Shown here: positions 20,301 through 31,305 of the stretch, in pieces | Layout: each line of letters starts with the position of its first letter | Numbering within the stretch: the stretch's first letter is position 1 | Assembly (NCBI GenBank): GCA_026120035.1 | Contig: JALRME010000026.1 | Coordinates: 496,001-560,000, forward strand | DNA from: Coleophoma eucalyptorum | Taxonomy: Eukaryota > Ascomycota > Leotiomycetes > Helotiales > Dermateaceae | Direction: 5' to 3' | Length of the DNA: 64,000 nt | Notes under the pieces: model-generated | Database searches by the model: none | What the model was told of the DNA's origin: nothing | The model's input: only the letters and a program-made list of their open reading frames with translations | Made by a program: the position numbers and the translations under genes

Positions 20301-21508
20301 TCGGCTCAGCTTTCTCTCCCAAGCCCATGCTGGTGCTCATAATCCGTTTGCCTGGAGTATAGGAAAGGGAGATAAGGAATGCCATGAACATATAGACATT
20401 CTTGAGACATTTCATGAGCTGCTCGCAAAACTACTCTACTGGTGTCAAATGTGTCCGTAGACTCTCGGCCAAAGTGCCGATAATTCAAGCGTGTGGCAGC
20501 CAGGTGCATACTGAAGAGGCGCCATGATCATAGTCGGACATCTTTGTATGTTCCGAATCTGAATCAATCAGACTCAGTCAAGGTTTGAGGGGAAAGATAC
20601 GCGCAAATCTGTGCTTTGTCTTTCACGTGTCACCTCAAAAGCTCCCTTTCTACGATACCTTCTTCAAACTCTGTTTGACAGACGAACCGTCGTCTTTTCA
20701 ACGAAACACTCATCACTTTCATTTCCCAAGAGTGCTGCTGTGTTTGCTCGCCACAACCCCTCATCAACGCCGTGAAAACAAGACGCCGCAACACCCGCGC
20801 TCGAATCCGGCGATAGAAGCAGAGAATTGACCAGCATCCATAATCCTTTGACATCTGTCCAAAGCAGCCATCCCATCGATTGTTGATTTCTTTGCAGATC
20901 TGACTTGCAGAGGACGGAACGACGACGCCATCTTTCCGCAGGCCACCTCGCCGGGGGATATTGACTTGTGTCCAATTATGCTGGAGCCCGATGGCACAAA
21001 TCATCATGGTCGGTTTGCCTCTATTCTGTCTGAAGAGCCTCCATTCTTGAGCAGGGTCTAGCAAGCTGCTTCTAAGGCACGCAGCTTTCCGAGCAATGCG
21101 AAGCTGTGATTGGGGACTGACTGGTGGCTCATCGTCACTCCTTTACCCCTTCCCTCACCCATTTCTCTTCTGCCAGCGGTGGGACTGATAGAAACATACG
21201 CAGGCGTCGAAACACAAACCCGAGGTCGAAAGCCCCATCCCGAAGACATCGTCTTGCCTAAAACGAGATCGAGCAATAACCTATACGCGCACAGCTCGAA
21301 TGGAACAGACCGAGCTCGATTACGATTCTCCGATGCAGGGCTGGCGCCGGCAGAGCTTGACTCAATATCAAGGTAGGTTTTCATCGCACGCCTGCCGTTT
21401 GTTCTGCAGCTTGTGGGACCATCGCTGTGTTTTTTTGGTGGATCGTCACGAGGATTGTGTCTCCACGATCAGGTAGTGGCTGACAAGAAAAATATCAGGT
21501 CAAACGTT
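17392..21508. other. 4.1-kb gene-poor divergent region between F-box and PAS kinase genes
   Basis: No convincing gene is present over 4.1 kb between two divergently transcribed regulators, so long promoters and leaders are likely. The longest frame is 20415-19726 on the minus strand (229 residues from the first Met, Cys- and Val-containing, no recognised family). Coding status is doubtful and no partner exon was found. A dinucleotide repeat lies at 19207-19231. Frames within 21058-21376 and 20630-21064 overlap on opposite strands and look like chance. The last few hundred bases should be the PAS kinase 5' leader. Confidence 0.4.
19207..19231. repeat. (AC)n dinucleotide microsatellite
   Basis: About twelve uninterrupted CA/AC units in gene-free DNA; likely polymorphic in length. 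Confidence 0.95.
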
Positions 21509-24500
21509 ATGACAGAACATGAACATGGTTTAGGAGGACCTTCTGGTAAGTGTTTTTGTCCATGTCGAACCCAATTTTTTCAACCAGTTCAATTGTTTGC
21601 CAAAGGAAAAAGAAACACCGACCAAAAATTCTTAATAACGAAGACCTAACCTCTATTCTTCTGCAGGCTTGCGTAGAATCAGACAGCAGCCTCGCGCGCC
21701 GGTCGTACCCTCTGAGTCTTCCTCTAGAGCAGCTTCCATAGGCCCAAGATCAAGCTCAATGACTCTACCTGTCCCTGCCTCAAGGGCAGCCTCGATCGTT
21801 GGACCTTCTGGCCCGTCATCACCAACCCTAAACTTCACAGAAGATCTCTCGAGATTCCCTTCCGAGTCGTTACATTCTTTCTCATTCGCACATCAGTCGG
21901 ATGAATTCATACACAATCGACAAAATGTTCTAAAAAGATCGGTAGAATTCATGTCACAAAAGCTGGGATGGGGAAGTGCTGGTATTGCCTCTGCTCAAGC
22001 TAGAATTTCTGGCGATCAGGAAATGCAGAGTATGCTGGAGCTTCTAGCAAGAGCAAACCTAGTTGGAGCAGACAATATTGCAGGAAATAGTCAAAGAAGT
22101 GCATACGGTCCCCTTACCGGCCCACCAATGGCTGAAGATATTGATAATCCTTTTGAAAGCAGTTTTGTTCCCCGTTCTGAAAGTCCTCCTCTCTACGAAA
22201 GTCCACAAGCGTCCCCAAAGATGATGAAAAGGCTGGTTTCCACGAAACCAGACTCAGAAGACGTAGGACCCAAGAATGAAGGACTCATGATTTCACATGT
22301 CGATGGCGACTCGGAACCCTCGTCCAGAACCCCAACAGATGAAAGCCGTACTACAGCAAAAACATCACCTCCGGTTACTAGGCGACCCAGTGTCAGAAGA
22401 ACTATGACAGACACAGCTCCGTTATCTTTGCAAAACAAGCTCATGGATGCTTTAGCACAACCATATGTGGCAAATGATCTTCTGTACGACAACCTACTTT
22501 CTCCACCGCTACCACCTTCAGTCACACCAGGTGCGCTCACAGGGTCACACCCTCTAGGCTCTGCTGTTCACGGCCATTCAAGCAGATGGGCTCCAGCAGC
22601 TCAAGCGATATTCACAACCGAAGGCTGCTCCCCATATACAATCCTGGCTGCCAATGACCTTGCATGTCTTGTATTTGGTGTCACCAAGGCCGAAGTGCGC
22701 AAGATGGGTATTCTGGAGGTAGTGAGGGAAGAGAGACGGGCATGGTTGGTAGAGAAGCTAGGCTCGCCGGGGACATCAGAGACTGGAAAGAACTCGAGAT
22801 CAGCACAAAGCCACAGTAACCAACCAAGTCCTACACCAACAACTTCATTTCTTTTAGGTAGAAGTGGGATTACCGCTAGCCTTTTAAGTAAACCCAACTC
22901 CCGCCAATCACCAAAAGTAATTCCCAGCCGAAGAGCACAATCAGATGATGGAGCGGGGTCCAGTATTGTAGCTAGGAAAAAGGCCGCTGCACGAGACGGT
23001 TACCATCATCCCAGCAATAAATCTAGAGGTGTCCTACTTTGTGGGGATGTGGTTCCTATTCAAAAACGAAATGGTTCTGTTGGTTCAGCAAGTCTTTGGG
23101 TGAAGGAGAAGAGGGGTGGTCTTATTTGGGTCTTGGAAGAAATCCACGAAGACGTTGCTACTGTTGGGCTCGATGACGATGCAATTATCACCAAGATATC
23201 TGGGTCTACAGAGCCAATATGGGGCGAGAAAGTAGTCGAAGTGGGGATGGATATTGGAAAGCTTATTCCTCAGCTTCCTCGACAAGGCCTTGATGGCAGA
23301 AGTGGCGAAATTGATTATGCTGAAGTCTCAAAGCGCAAGTATTTCACGGCTCGAAACGCTGCCCGAGTTAATATTCCTACCATGGTTGAGAGAGTACAAG
23401 ATTGTACAGATCTTCGGATTTCAAGTTTTCCTCATATTGCTGGCATCATGGTATTGTCGTCGAAGACATTACAGATCACAAGCTCCAATTCGGTATTTTC
23501 AGCAGCATTATTTGGCCAAGAGAAGCCCGATGGGCGGCTAATAACTGATCTTATTCCTGGCTTTGATCGTATGCTGAAGGTTCTGACTGAGGAAGACGGT
23601 GTTCAGCTCCAAGATGGTCTCGTCATTCCTGAACATAGCTTTCGTCGTGCTAGAGCTTTCCTGGCTCTCCGTGATGGCAAAGCAGATGCGGCGTCATACT
23701 TTCTGAGACCAGATGGCTTACCAGCAAAGCATAGGGATGGGTCAGAAATTAAGATAGATGCACAATTACGTGTCGTTCAGTCTGAAACACCTGTCTACGA
23801 TGAGGATGTCATTGAGGAACGAAGTGATGAAGAAGATGAGGTTCGTTCTGAGGCTGCTCCTCAATCAGAATTAGTGTATGCATTATGGATCACTTACTCA
23901 CGGCACCTTCATGCCGCAAAAGGAGATCCTGGTGTTCTATCGCTGATGGCTTCTGGTTCTGAGACCCCGCTGCGTCAACCCTCACCTGGCCAGAAAGACG
24001 AGATTGCCACGCCCATGGATATGGACTCTGACACTTCCACAAAAGAGCCTTCCCATGCATCTCTACTTACTGCCCAGCTAAAAGTTGCCGCCAAGAAGAC
24101 TGCTGCTAAGCTCACAGGACGGGATCTGGAACCGAAGATTGAAGAATCCGGCGACGCAAAAGTTCCTGAAATCGTGGAGCCAACTGAAAAGAAGTCCATC
24201 GACGATTTTGTGATTCTGGAGGAAATGGGCCAGGGCGCTTACGGCCAAGTGAAGTTGGTTCGTTACAAGAAGAATGGCAATAAGAAGATGGTTTTGAAGT
24301 ACGTCACCAAACGTCGTATTCTTGTCGATACCTGGACTCGCGATCGGAGATTGGGGACAGTTCCCCTCGAGATACATGTCCTCGACTATCTTCGTCGAGA
24401 TGGTCTTAAACATCCGAACATTGTGGAGATGGCGGACTTCTTTGAGGATGATGTCAATTATTATATCGAGATGGTACCTCACGGATTACCTGGCATGGAT

Positions 24501-25059
24501 CTTTTCGACTACATCGAATTACGTGTGAACATGGAGGAGAACGAATGCCGTAGCATCTTTGTACAAGTCGCTCGTGCCATCCACCATCTGCATACTAAAG
24601 CTCTGGTCGTCCATCGTGATATCAAAGACGAAAATGTTGTCTTGGATGGCGAGGGCAATATCAAGCTGATTGATTTCGGTTCCGCAGCATACATCAAGAA
24701 TGGGCCATTTGACGTTTTTGTTGGCACTATTGGTATGCCAAATTCTGACTTCTTCTGTTTGTCGCTAATAATATATATATATAGATTATGCAGCCCCCGA
24801 AGTTCTAGCTGGCAAGCCATATCGTGGCAAAGAGCAAGATGTGTGGGCACTTGGTATACTTTTATATACCATAGTCTACAAGGAGAATCCTTTTTACAGC
24901 ATCGACGAGATCATGGACCGTGATTTGAGGGTTCCTTATGTTATGAGCGACAACAGCATTGATTTGATTCGGGCAATGTTAGACCGTGATGTAGAATCTA
25001 GAATTGACATCGAGGGAGTGCTGGCTCATCCTTGGTGCCAGATGGAAGACGAGGACTGA
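21509..25059 (+). CDS. psk1: PAS-domain serine/threonine protein kinase
   Basis: Predicted exons 21509-21545, 21667-24732 and 24785-25059 give 1125 residues. PAS kinase (yeast Psk1/Psk2, human PASK) senses nutrient state and steers sugar flux and translation. Seen: a long Ser-rich N-terminus, a PAS-type segment around residues 315-375 (CSPYTILAANDLACLVFG), and a second sensor-like region around 545-640. An acidic linker follows. The kinase domain begins near residue 860 with the glycine loop GQGAYGQVK, VLKYV lysine, catalytic HRDIKDENVVL, DFGSAA, and APEVLAGKPYRGKEQDVWALG, ending HPWCQMEDED. The last intron splits the activation segment (GTI-DYAAPE); it ends in an (AT)n tract. The first coding exon is 37 nt and supplies the ATG; without it the frame opens only with TTG. 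All joins are in phase. Confidence 0.93.
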
Positions 25060-25737
25060 TGTCCTGGGGAAACGGTATGGAATGATGCCCTGTAACTGGG
25101 TATGGAGTCGGCTAGGCATGAAAAGGATTGGATTGGGCTGGGAAGGTTATAAAAGGTATATCAAGGTTTGCGGCGATGATGGTTGATGGTTGATGGAAGA
25201 TGAAAGACGAAAGACGAAAGATGAAAGATGGAAGAAGGGAAGCAGGGAAGCTCAGTACGTGTGACACGAAGAGACGACGACTCCTAGATTTCTCACACTT
25301 TGACAAGATGCTAGCGATTGCAAGATATAGTTGATTGATACCCCTTACAACAGACTGGGCATGAGCATGCATCTTCATTTGACTGTTGATTCTGTGGACA
25401 GTACGGATATGAAACCATAATTTGCTGATGTACGTAAGTATATTTAGCATGTACAGTCCACATTGTATATCTGCCAAACAGATGATAAAAATGGCTTTGT
25501 CATGCCTATCTGGCGTGATATGTTTGTAGTATATGCCCCAAATCCAAATGTGACTTGGAGATTAGATGTATCAATAACGCTTAGCCAGCCTCGTTGAGTG
25601 ATGTCCATCCGGGGGATCTAACGACCTTGAAGTTCAGCACGTGATGATATGCCACTGTGCATGTATCAGCCATTTCCAAGTTTCTCGAACTTACACAAAA
25701 AGGTCATGATCCTAAGGCCCGTCTGCTTTATTTGGCG
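25060..25737. other. Tandem intergenic region with simple repeats
   Basis: 678 bp between the PAS kinase stop and the PXA gene start. It carries a purine-rich array of GATGGTT and GA(C/T)GAAA copies at about 25175-25245, just after the kinase gene. The remainder should hold the kinase 3' UTR and the PXA promoter; nothing else was recognised. Confidence 0.45.
25175..25245. repeat. Short tandem repeats GATGGTT / GAYGAAA
   Basis: Three TGATGGT-like copies run into four or five 7-nt GACGAAA/GATGAAA copies. The tract lies in the likely 3' UTR of the PAS kinase. Confidence 0.85.
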
Positions 25738-28401
25738 ATGACAGCCGCTCCATCGCGGGCGCCGACGTACTTTCAACCGCGCCTCAAATCCCTCGCAACC
25801 TCAAATACATCGTCGCAATCAGCTTCGGCATCAACGAACCCCAAATCGCCAGTCTCGCGCCCGAACACTCCTGCAGCCCGCTCAAGCAACCGTACACTTC
25901 CTGCAGACCCTCTCTCCGAACGAGCGACCATCTTCTTAGTTCGTCGTGTACTGTGTTCACATCTTGGGGACAAGGGTCGCAATACGCCAGCTCCTATCGA
26001 TGAGCTGCTCCCGCCACTGACAAGTAGCAATGAGGTCGACCTGCAACTTTATGCTTTTATAGCAATCATCATTAAGGAGTTTGTCTATACTTGGTATGGG
26101 AAGATTACCCCGGATCATGTTTTTGTGGAGGAGGTCGTCAAGATCATTGCACACTGTACGCGGGCTTTGGAACAGAGATTAAGAAAGGTGGATTTGGAGA
26201 GCCTGCTGTTTGACGAGCTCCCAGAGTTATTGGATGTCCATGTAAAATGTATGTATTTGAATCCGCTCGACCCTAGTCGCTCTTGGGGAGAAAGCTAACG
26301 TCCTTGCTATAGCTTACAGGGCTGCCCATTACCCACTCAATCCAGGGCCTATTGAAACAGATCCCCATGAGATATACCATTCGACATGGCCATTTCCTGC
26401 CCTATCACCTGTACCGCATGAGGTGGACGAATTGTCCGTCAAGGAGCAAGCTGAGAATGAAGCTGTGTATAGGCAACTCCTAGTTCAAGGGGTCTTAGCC
26501 GTGCTACTTCCAACGGAGGATCTTGAAAACGAATGTTTGACTACTCTGGTAGGACAGATCTTTTCAGAAATGATTATTGGCGGGGGTGTTGGTGGGAAAG
26601 CATGTGAACCATGGCTGTTATGGGAAGGCATCACAAAAATTGCAGAGGTCATCCAGGCCAGGCTGCCCAAAACCAAAGCTCAAACACGGGTTGACAGGTC
26701 GAATTCTGATCCAAAGGGCTCAGCGCGATTGAGCAGCTCGAAAGGCAAAACTCGACCCGGTCTCAGATGGAAGATTGAGAAGACTTTCTGGCTGGTCCTC
26801 CAATACGCTTTTGTAGCATTCACGACGATCCGCGTGATTATTGTATCGGTCGCAACCTCGTCGTCCTTGCCTTCCCGTGTCACTCAACCAGTCAGAATTA
26901 CTGGCCCAGAAAAATCGACTGATCAAATGGGTCTGTCAAATAAATCGAGGTCAGAAACACATGTCAATGGTCGATTAATTACTCCGAAGCAGCCTATCCT
27001 ATCGATGAAGCTCTGGTCTTGTGTGTCGAATTTGCTGGATTTGGACATTCGCATGCCCTGGCTAGGCGCTACGGCATCGATGCTACAATGGGGTGCTCTT
27101 ATGGGGCCTGGGAAGTTGGGTGATGTTGACGGAATGCTTGATAAGTATGTGATTTCTGATACTCTTCCACACCCTCTTGTTGTGTATCCAACGATGTTTT
27201 GTTTCCTGAGTCGCACGCCCGCATGAGTTTTCGGTCACTTGACTCCATATGTCCCAGTCATATTGCAAGGACAACATGACATGGGAATGCAGTGTTTGGG
27301 GTGTGTCAACCACGCGGGCTTCCGTCAGCATGGATGATAAGCCTCGGGGTCTAGATGGACTTTCGTTGTGTTTATGATGCTATGTGATTTGTTTTCCTTG
27401 CTGGCCAAGCCAAGTGGCTTTGTTGCAGACTGTGGTACCTATGCAAGAGCAGGCTTTCATCTCGCAAAGTCTGATTTCCAATCAACCTCCAAACATCCCG
27501 TGGTGCGCATTTTTCAACAATTTCTGGACCTTGTCTATGTTTTTGCCTATTAGCACACCCTAGTTATATTGTCCCCACGCTTGTCAGATGGCATAATTTG
27601 GCAAACCTTACGACAGCCTCCTTTACGCGCCCGGCGTTTCCTGACCAGGTTTGACTTATCCGGCTACCTCGCGTCGCACCGCACTCCCTCCCGCACGGCG
27701 TGCAGTTCAACATCCACCCGTCAAGCATTCCGCCTTGATCTTGCATGCTTTCTTTTGCTCCGCCAGACTTGCATTGCAGTAAAGGTCCCATCAATTCTTT
27801 GTACATGGTACCAAGCGAAAATTCTTACGAGGTCTCCCGCGGCCAACGGAGGAGCATTTCCCTAACAAGAAAGTCCAATGTCTTAAAATTGCTTCTAAGA
27901 TCTATGGATCTCAATATATGGCTATGTCTTTGAGACGGAATCTCACGCCATAGCTACGTATTGGTGTTTATCTTTTAAGACTAAGTCATTGGCTAACGTA
28001 CGAACCCTACCACATGTAGATTACTTTCAAATGGCATAAACAAGCACGTGTTAGATGCGAGCCTGCTACCCATGATGCTACGGAATATGCGTGCAGCGGT
28101 CTTCCCCAACAACACTCTAGGGCCTCCACGCGTAATTCCTACCGCGGCTGATGGGCTGCTCATCCGTCGACGATGTGCCGAAACGCTGCTCTCACTCGTC
28201 CCAGACAGGATCCAGGACGTCTACTTCGGACGCGATGAAAAGAGAAGGATTAGTGAGGTCGAGGAGGTCCTGAATGTCTTCAGTGATCGCTATTGTAATA
28301 AACATCTTCTGTATGGTATCGTAGAGCTGATCATCGTCCGACTTATGCCTGAGCTGGCGGATAAGGGAATCGAGGAGCTCTGGGAAGAGAGGCTTAATTA
28401 G
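25738..28401 (+). CDS. PXA-domain protein (sorting-nexin associated), with 875-nt intron
   Basis: Predicted exons 25738-26248, 26313-27144 and 28020-28401 give 574 residues. The PXA (PX-associated) domain occurs in nexins and membrane-contact proteins; a role in endosomal or ER-contact trafficking is inferred. Seen: a Ser/Pro-rich head (residues 1-65), then a helical PXA region (LVRRVLCSHL, LQLYAFIAIIIKEFVYTWYGKITPD, LPELLDVHVKSYRAAHYPLNPG) and further helices (LENECLTTLVGQIFSEMIIGG). A hydrophobic helix around 26800-26870 could span a membrane. No PX or RGS domain is present. The start is ATG 25738; earlier in-frame DNA has only GTG. The second intron runs 27145-28019, far longer than others here. 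The join gives DKLLSNGIN in phase and the family's next block PMMLRNMRAAVFPNN follows at once, so no exon appears to be hidden inside. Confidence 0.85.
27145..28019 (+). other. Exceptionally long intron of the PXA gene
   Basis: Donor GTATGT at 27145, branch-like GCTAACG near 27992 and acceptor CATGTAG at 28017-28019. At 875 nt it is over ten times the usual intron here. Short frames inside (for example 27569-27865) show no family resemblance. No terminal repeats or target duplication are evident. It may be an old insertion or may host a non-coding element. Confidence 0.6.
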
Positions 28402-29497
28402 CGTAATGTCCGAATGAATCATGATATGACTTTCTTTTCCAATCATCACTTCACATATACCACGACCATTTCACAAGTGCAACAAAGTGTTTGCTTCAAA
28501 TGGGGCCTCCCAAATACAGACGGGGCCTCCTAATATAATGAATGGGGAAAACACTCTAAGAAAGGCAACTACGAGCGGAGGAAAGGTGGGAGCAACGTGT
28601 ATGTGCCCACACAGAAAAACATCCCAGCACTTCCTTCCATACTGATATGCCTTCTTTCAGCAAAACGAACAGTTTCCATATCCATCCATCCGTCCATCCA
28701 CCCATCCCTTTCTTTCCCAAATCAAACCGAACAGACCATAATCCGAGAGGATTTTCCCTTCCGTTTCTTTCTTTCACTTCTTTTGCCCCTTTGATATTCA
28801 CATTGAAAATTGGTAAGGAAATAGGTGTCAAAATACAAGAGTAACACATAGAAAAATTGGGACAAGAACAAAGAAGTATAGAAGAAAAATGGGGGGAAAT
28901 AAATGAAATGAAAGGTTTCACTGATATAAAAGGCCCATAAACCAGAGCGACAAGTCCCTCAACTCGATGTTTCATAAAATTCGTCAAAACTTGGAAAACC
29001 AAGTGAAAACATTAAAGAAAAACTGCAAAACAACGTCAAAAAGGGAAGAAAAAGAGGTTCAGCAGAAGAGTAAGAAGAGTAAGTGCTGAGTAGTTCAAAG
29101 ATACGGGGGAAACGAAAGTCCGCGTGAGCGTTTTGAGATGTTGGGTATATGGAGTTTGATTTTCCTTCACTCTCCGGTTGTAGCCCCATTGCCTGACCAT
29201 GATTAGAACCGTCCGTGCGTGTCAACTGATGGAGAAAGATAGTAGTGTGGAAGTAATGAAGCTTGGGATAGCAACATGAGAAGGAACCACATGGCAGAGA
29301 AGGCTACGCAGGAAAGGTTGGCGAAGAAATGTTGTGTGAAGGACGGAAATGAAGACCTTATAGGTAGGGCGTTGTAGGCGCCGGTATACGCAGTGCTATG
29401 AGAACGCCGGAAATGATAATGTTGCATCTTGATGGTGCCTCAATAAGAGCAGGTTGGGATTCAAAAGGAAAAGGTACGAATTTAGCAGTGCTGGTAC
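28402..29497. other. Convergent gene-free spacer
   Basis: 1.1 kb between the stop codons of the PXA gene and the HTH gene. A TCCA tetranucleotide run lies at about 28679-28709. A purine-rich plus strand dominates 28800-29150. It most likely holds a long 3' UTR of the HTH gene. No coding character was seen. Confidence 0.45.
28679..28709. repeat. (TCCA)n tetranucleotide repeat
   Basis: About seven imperfect TCCA/CCCA/CCGT units in gene-free DNA. Confidence 0.85.
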
Positions 29498-31305
29498 TCA
29501 GTGATCCGAGCTCATGGATGCCTCCATCTTCGGCGCTGTTTGAACCTGCTGTTCGTTGTCCTGTTCAGCTATACAATGAAGACCACCTGGAAGTGGACCA
29601 GAGCTGTTGCCTGTTTGTAGTCTTAGCTTCTCTGTAAGCTTAAGGATAGTCATGTATTCGTTCTGATCAACAAGTCCAGAAGGTGCCTGGCTGAAGTAGC
29701 CCAATAGTGTATCAAGTGCTCGGCGGGCATCATCCTGTGTTGGGGAATTTGGAGCAGAGGAGCTAAGTGGTGACTGTAGACCTGGGACAGATGTTCCCGA
29801 AGTTGGCGGCGCCATCGAACCATTGCTGCTACTGTGGTGCAAAGGTGGTGGAGATATGGCCGAGTCAAGACCAAATGGCTGGTCCATCTCCTGTATCGGA
29901 GAATCCAATGCCGAAGAGGGTGCCGTTGAGGGAAGGCCGTTGTACTTCGGAGTCAAGACATCAGACGCTTGTGAATGCTGCGAAATGAAAGAAGGATCTA
30001 TGCCTAGCATGGGGAAAGTCTGGCTTCTAGGTCTCTGAAAGTTGTTTCCTGGAGGTGGGAGGCGAGCATGCTGAGAAGGCATGAAGGAACCATCTGGGGA
30101 AAATGCGAATGGGGTCGTCGGGCTCGTTGGTCCACCGGAGAATGATGAAGGGTTAGTATCCGTAAAAGCACTTGACAACGAAGTAGTACTCTGGGAATTT
30201 GTATGTCGATACGACCCGTTACCATGGCCAAATTCAATATATCCATTCAAACCGTCACTTCTTAGATCCTCGTCGCTCTTAGACGCAGATAAAGGTGAAG
30301 GAGACGCGAGTCCACCCGGTGACGACGGTGAGACCCCATTCGGTGTCTGCGAAGCAGACCCTCCTGCGGAATCCGGATTCAAAGAGCCAGCGTCGGAAAT
30401 GTTGGTTTCAGAAGCCCTTCGCATCAATTTCCCAGCACCAATCCCATTTTTCTGCTTGAACTTCTCAAGCCAGCTTGTGCTATTCGTCTTCAAGTGGCTT
30501 TCATTGTTGCCTACGGTTGTCGCAAAGAATCGAGCCTTCTCCTTGATGGCAGCGTCGGTCAACGGAATACCTTGCTTTTGAGAGTTCCTGACCCAATTCG
30601 ACAGTGCCCGTTCAATATCAGGAAACTTCCCCTTGGCCCGTTTTACAGGAGAAAGACTACGATCTTCAGGGAAAAGATACTTTTCCTTCTGTCGTAAAAC
30701 CTTGGAAACAGTGCTAACGATTTTAGTACAGGATGGATACAAAGGCCCAAAAAAGAAGCTTACCTTCTCTCAACACCAAACATGGCTATCAATGATCAGT
30801 AAAGCACTGTAGTTAACGTCGATTGATTCTTACCTCCTATTTCCGTCTGCTTAACGGAAGGATTATCTTCGTGATATTGGCACATGCGTCTTCGATCATT
30901 ATCTGTCAGAGTTTTGCGCGGCGATGGAGCAGCATGGGCCGTCGCCAATTTCTGGGGTTTCTGGTTTGATGCCGAAGGGATTGCTACTGGTGGTGCCGAA
31001 TAACTGTTTACAGGATTCGTCAACATACTTGGCCATGTTGGATGGCTAGGCATTATGAGAGGTAAGAGTTGCTGATGAGTGGTATGCGCAGGAGGCGGCG
31101 GTGGCATTGTAAACGAAGGTTCAATTGGCATTCCGTGCTGTTGCTGCATCGGTTGGATGAAGCCATATCCTCCATATTCGTGTATGGGCGACTGATGTTG
31201 TGAGCTGTATCCATTACTGATCTCAACCCATTCATTGTTGTAACCATTCTCCGGTCCAACGTGACGCTCGTGATCCATTCCGATTTGAGTCATAGAATCG
31301 TGCAT
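29498..31305 (-). CDS. CENP-B-type helix-turn-helix DNA-binding protein
   Basis: Predicted exons 31305-30834, 30785-30764 (22 nt) and 30713-29498 give 569 residues. Seen: a Gln/Pro/His-rich N-terminus, a first helix-turn-helix of the psq/CENP-B type (LTDNDRRRMCQYHEDNP, TEIGAMFGVERSTVSKVL), then a second CENP-B-like DNA-binding unit (FPDIERALSNWVRNSQKQG, LTDAAIKEKARFF, STSWLEKFKQKNG). The remaining 350 residues are Ser/Pro/Asn-rich and disordered. The DDE nuclease domain of pogo-type transposases is missing, so this looks like a domesticated DNA-binding domain serving as a transcription or chromatin factor. The 22-nt exon encodes AMFGVER, the turn and start of the recognition helix, so its inclusion decides DNA binding. 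Each junction is in phase. It has 2.2 kb of gene-free DNA upstream. Confidence 0.85.

Noticed and set aside
21110..21376. 88-codon plus-strand frame upstream of the PAS kinase
   Set aside because: Overlapped by a similar-length minus frame, no motif, no in-phase join to the kinase exons.
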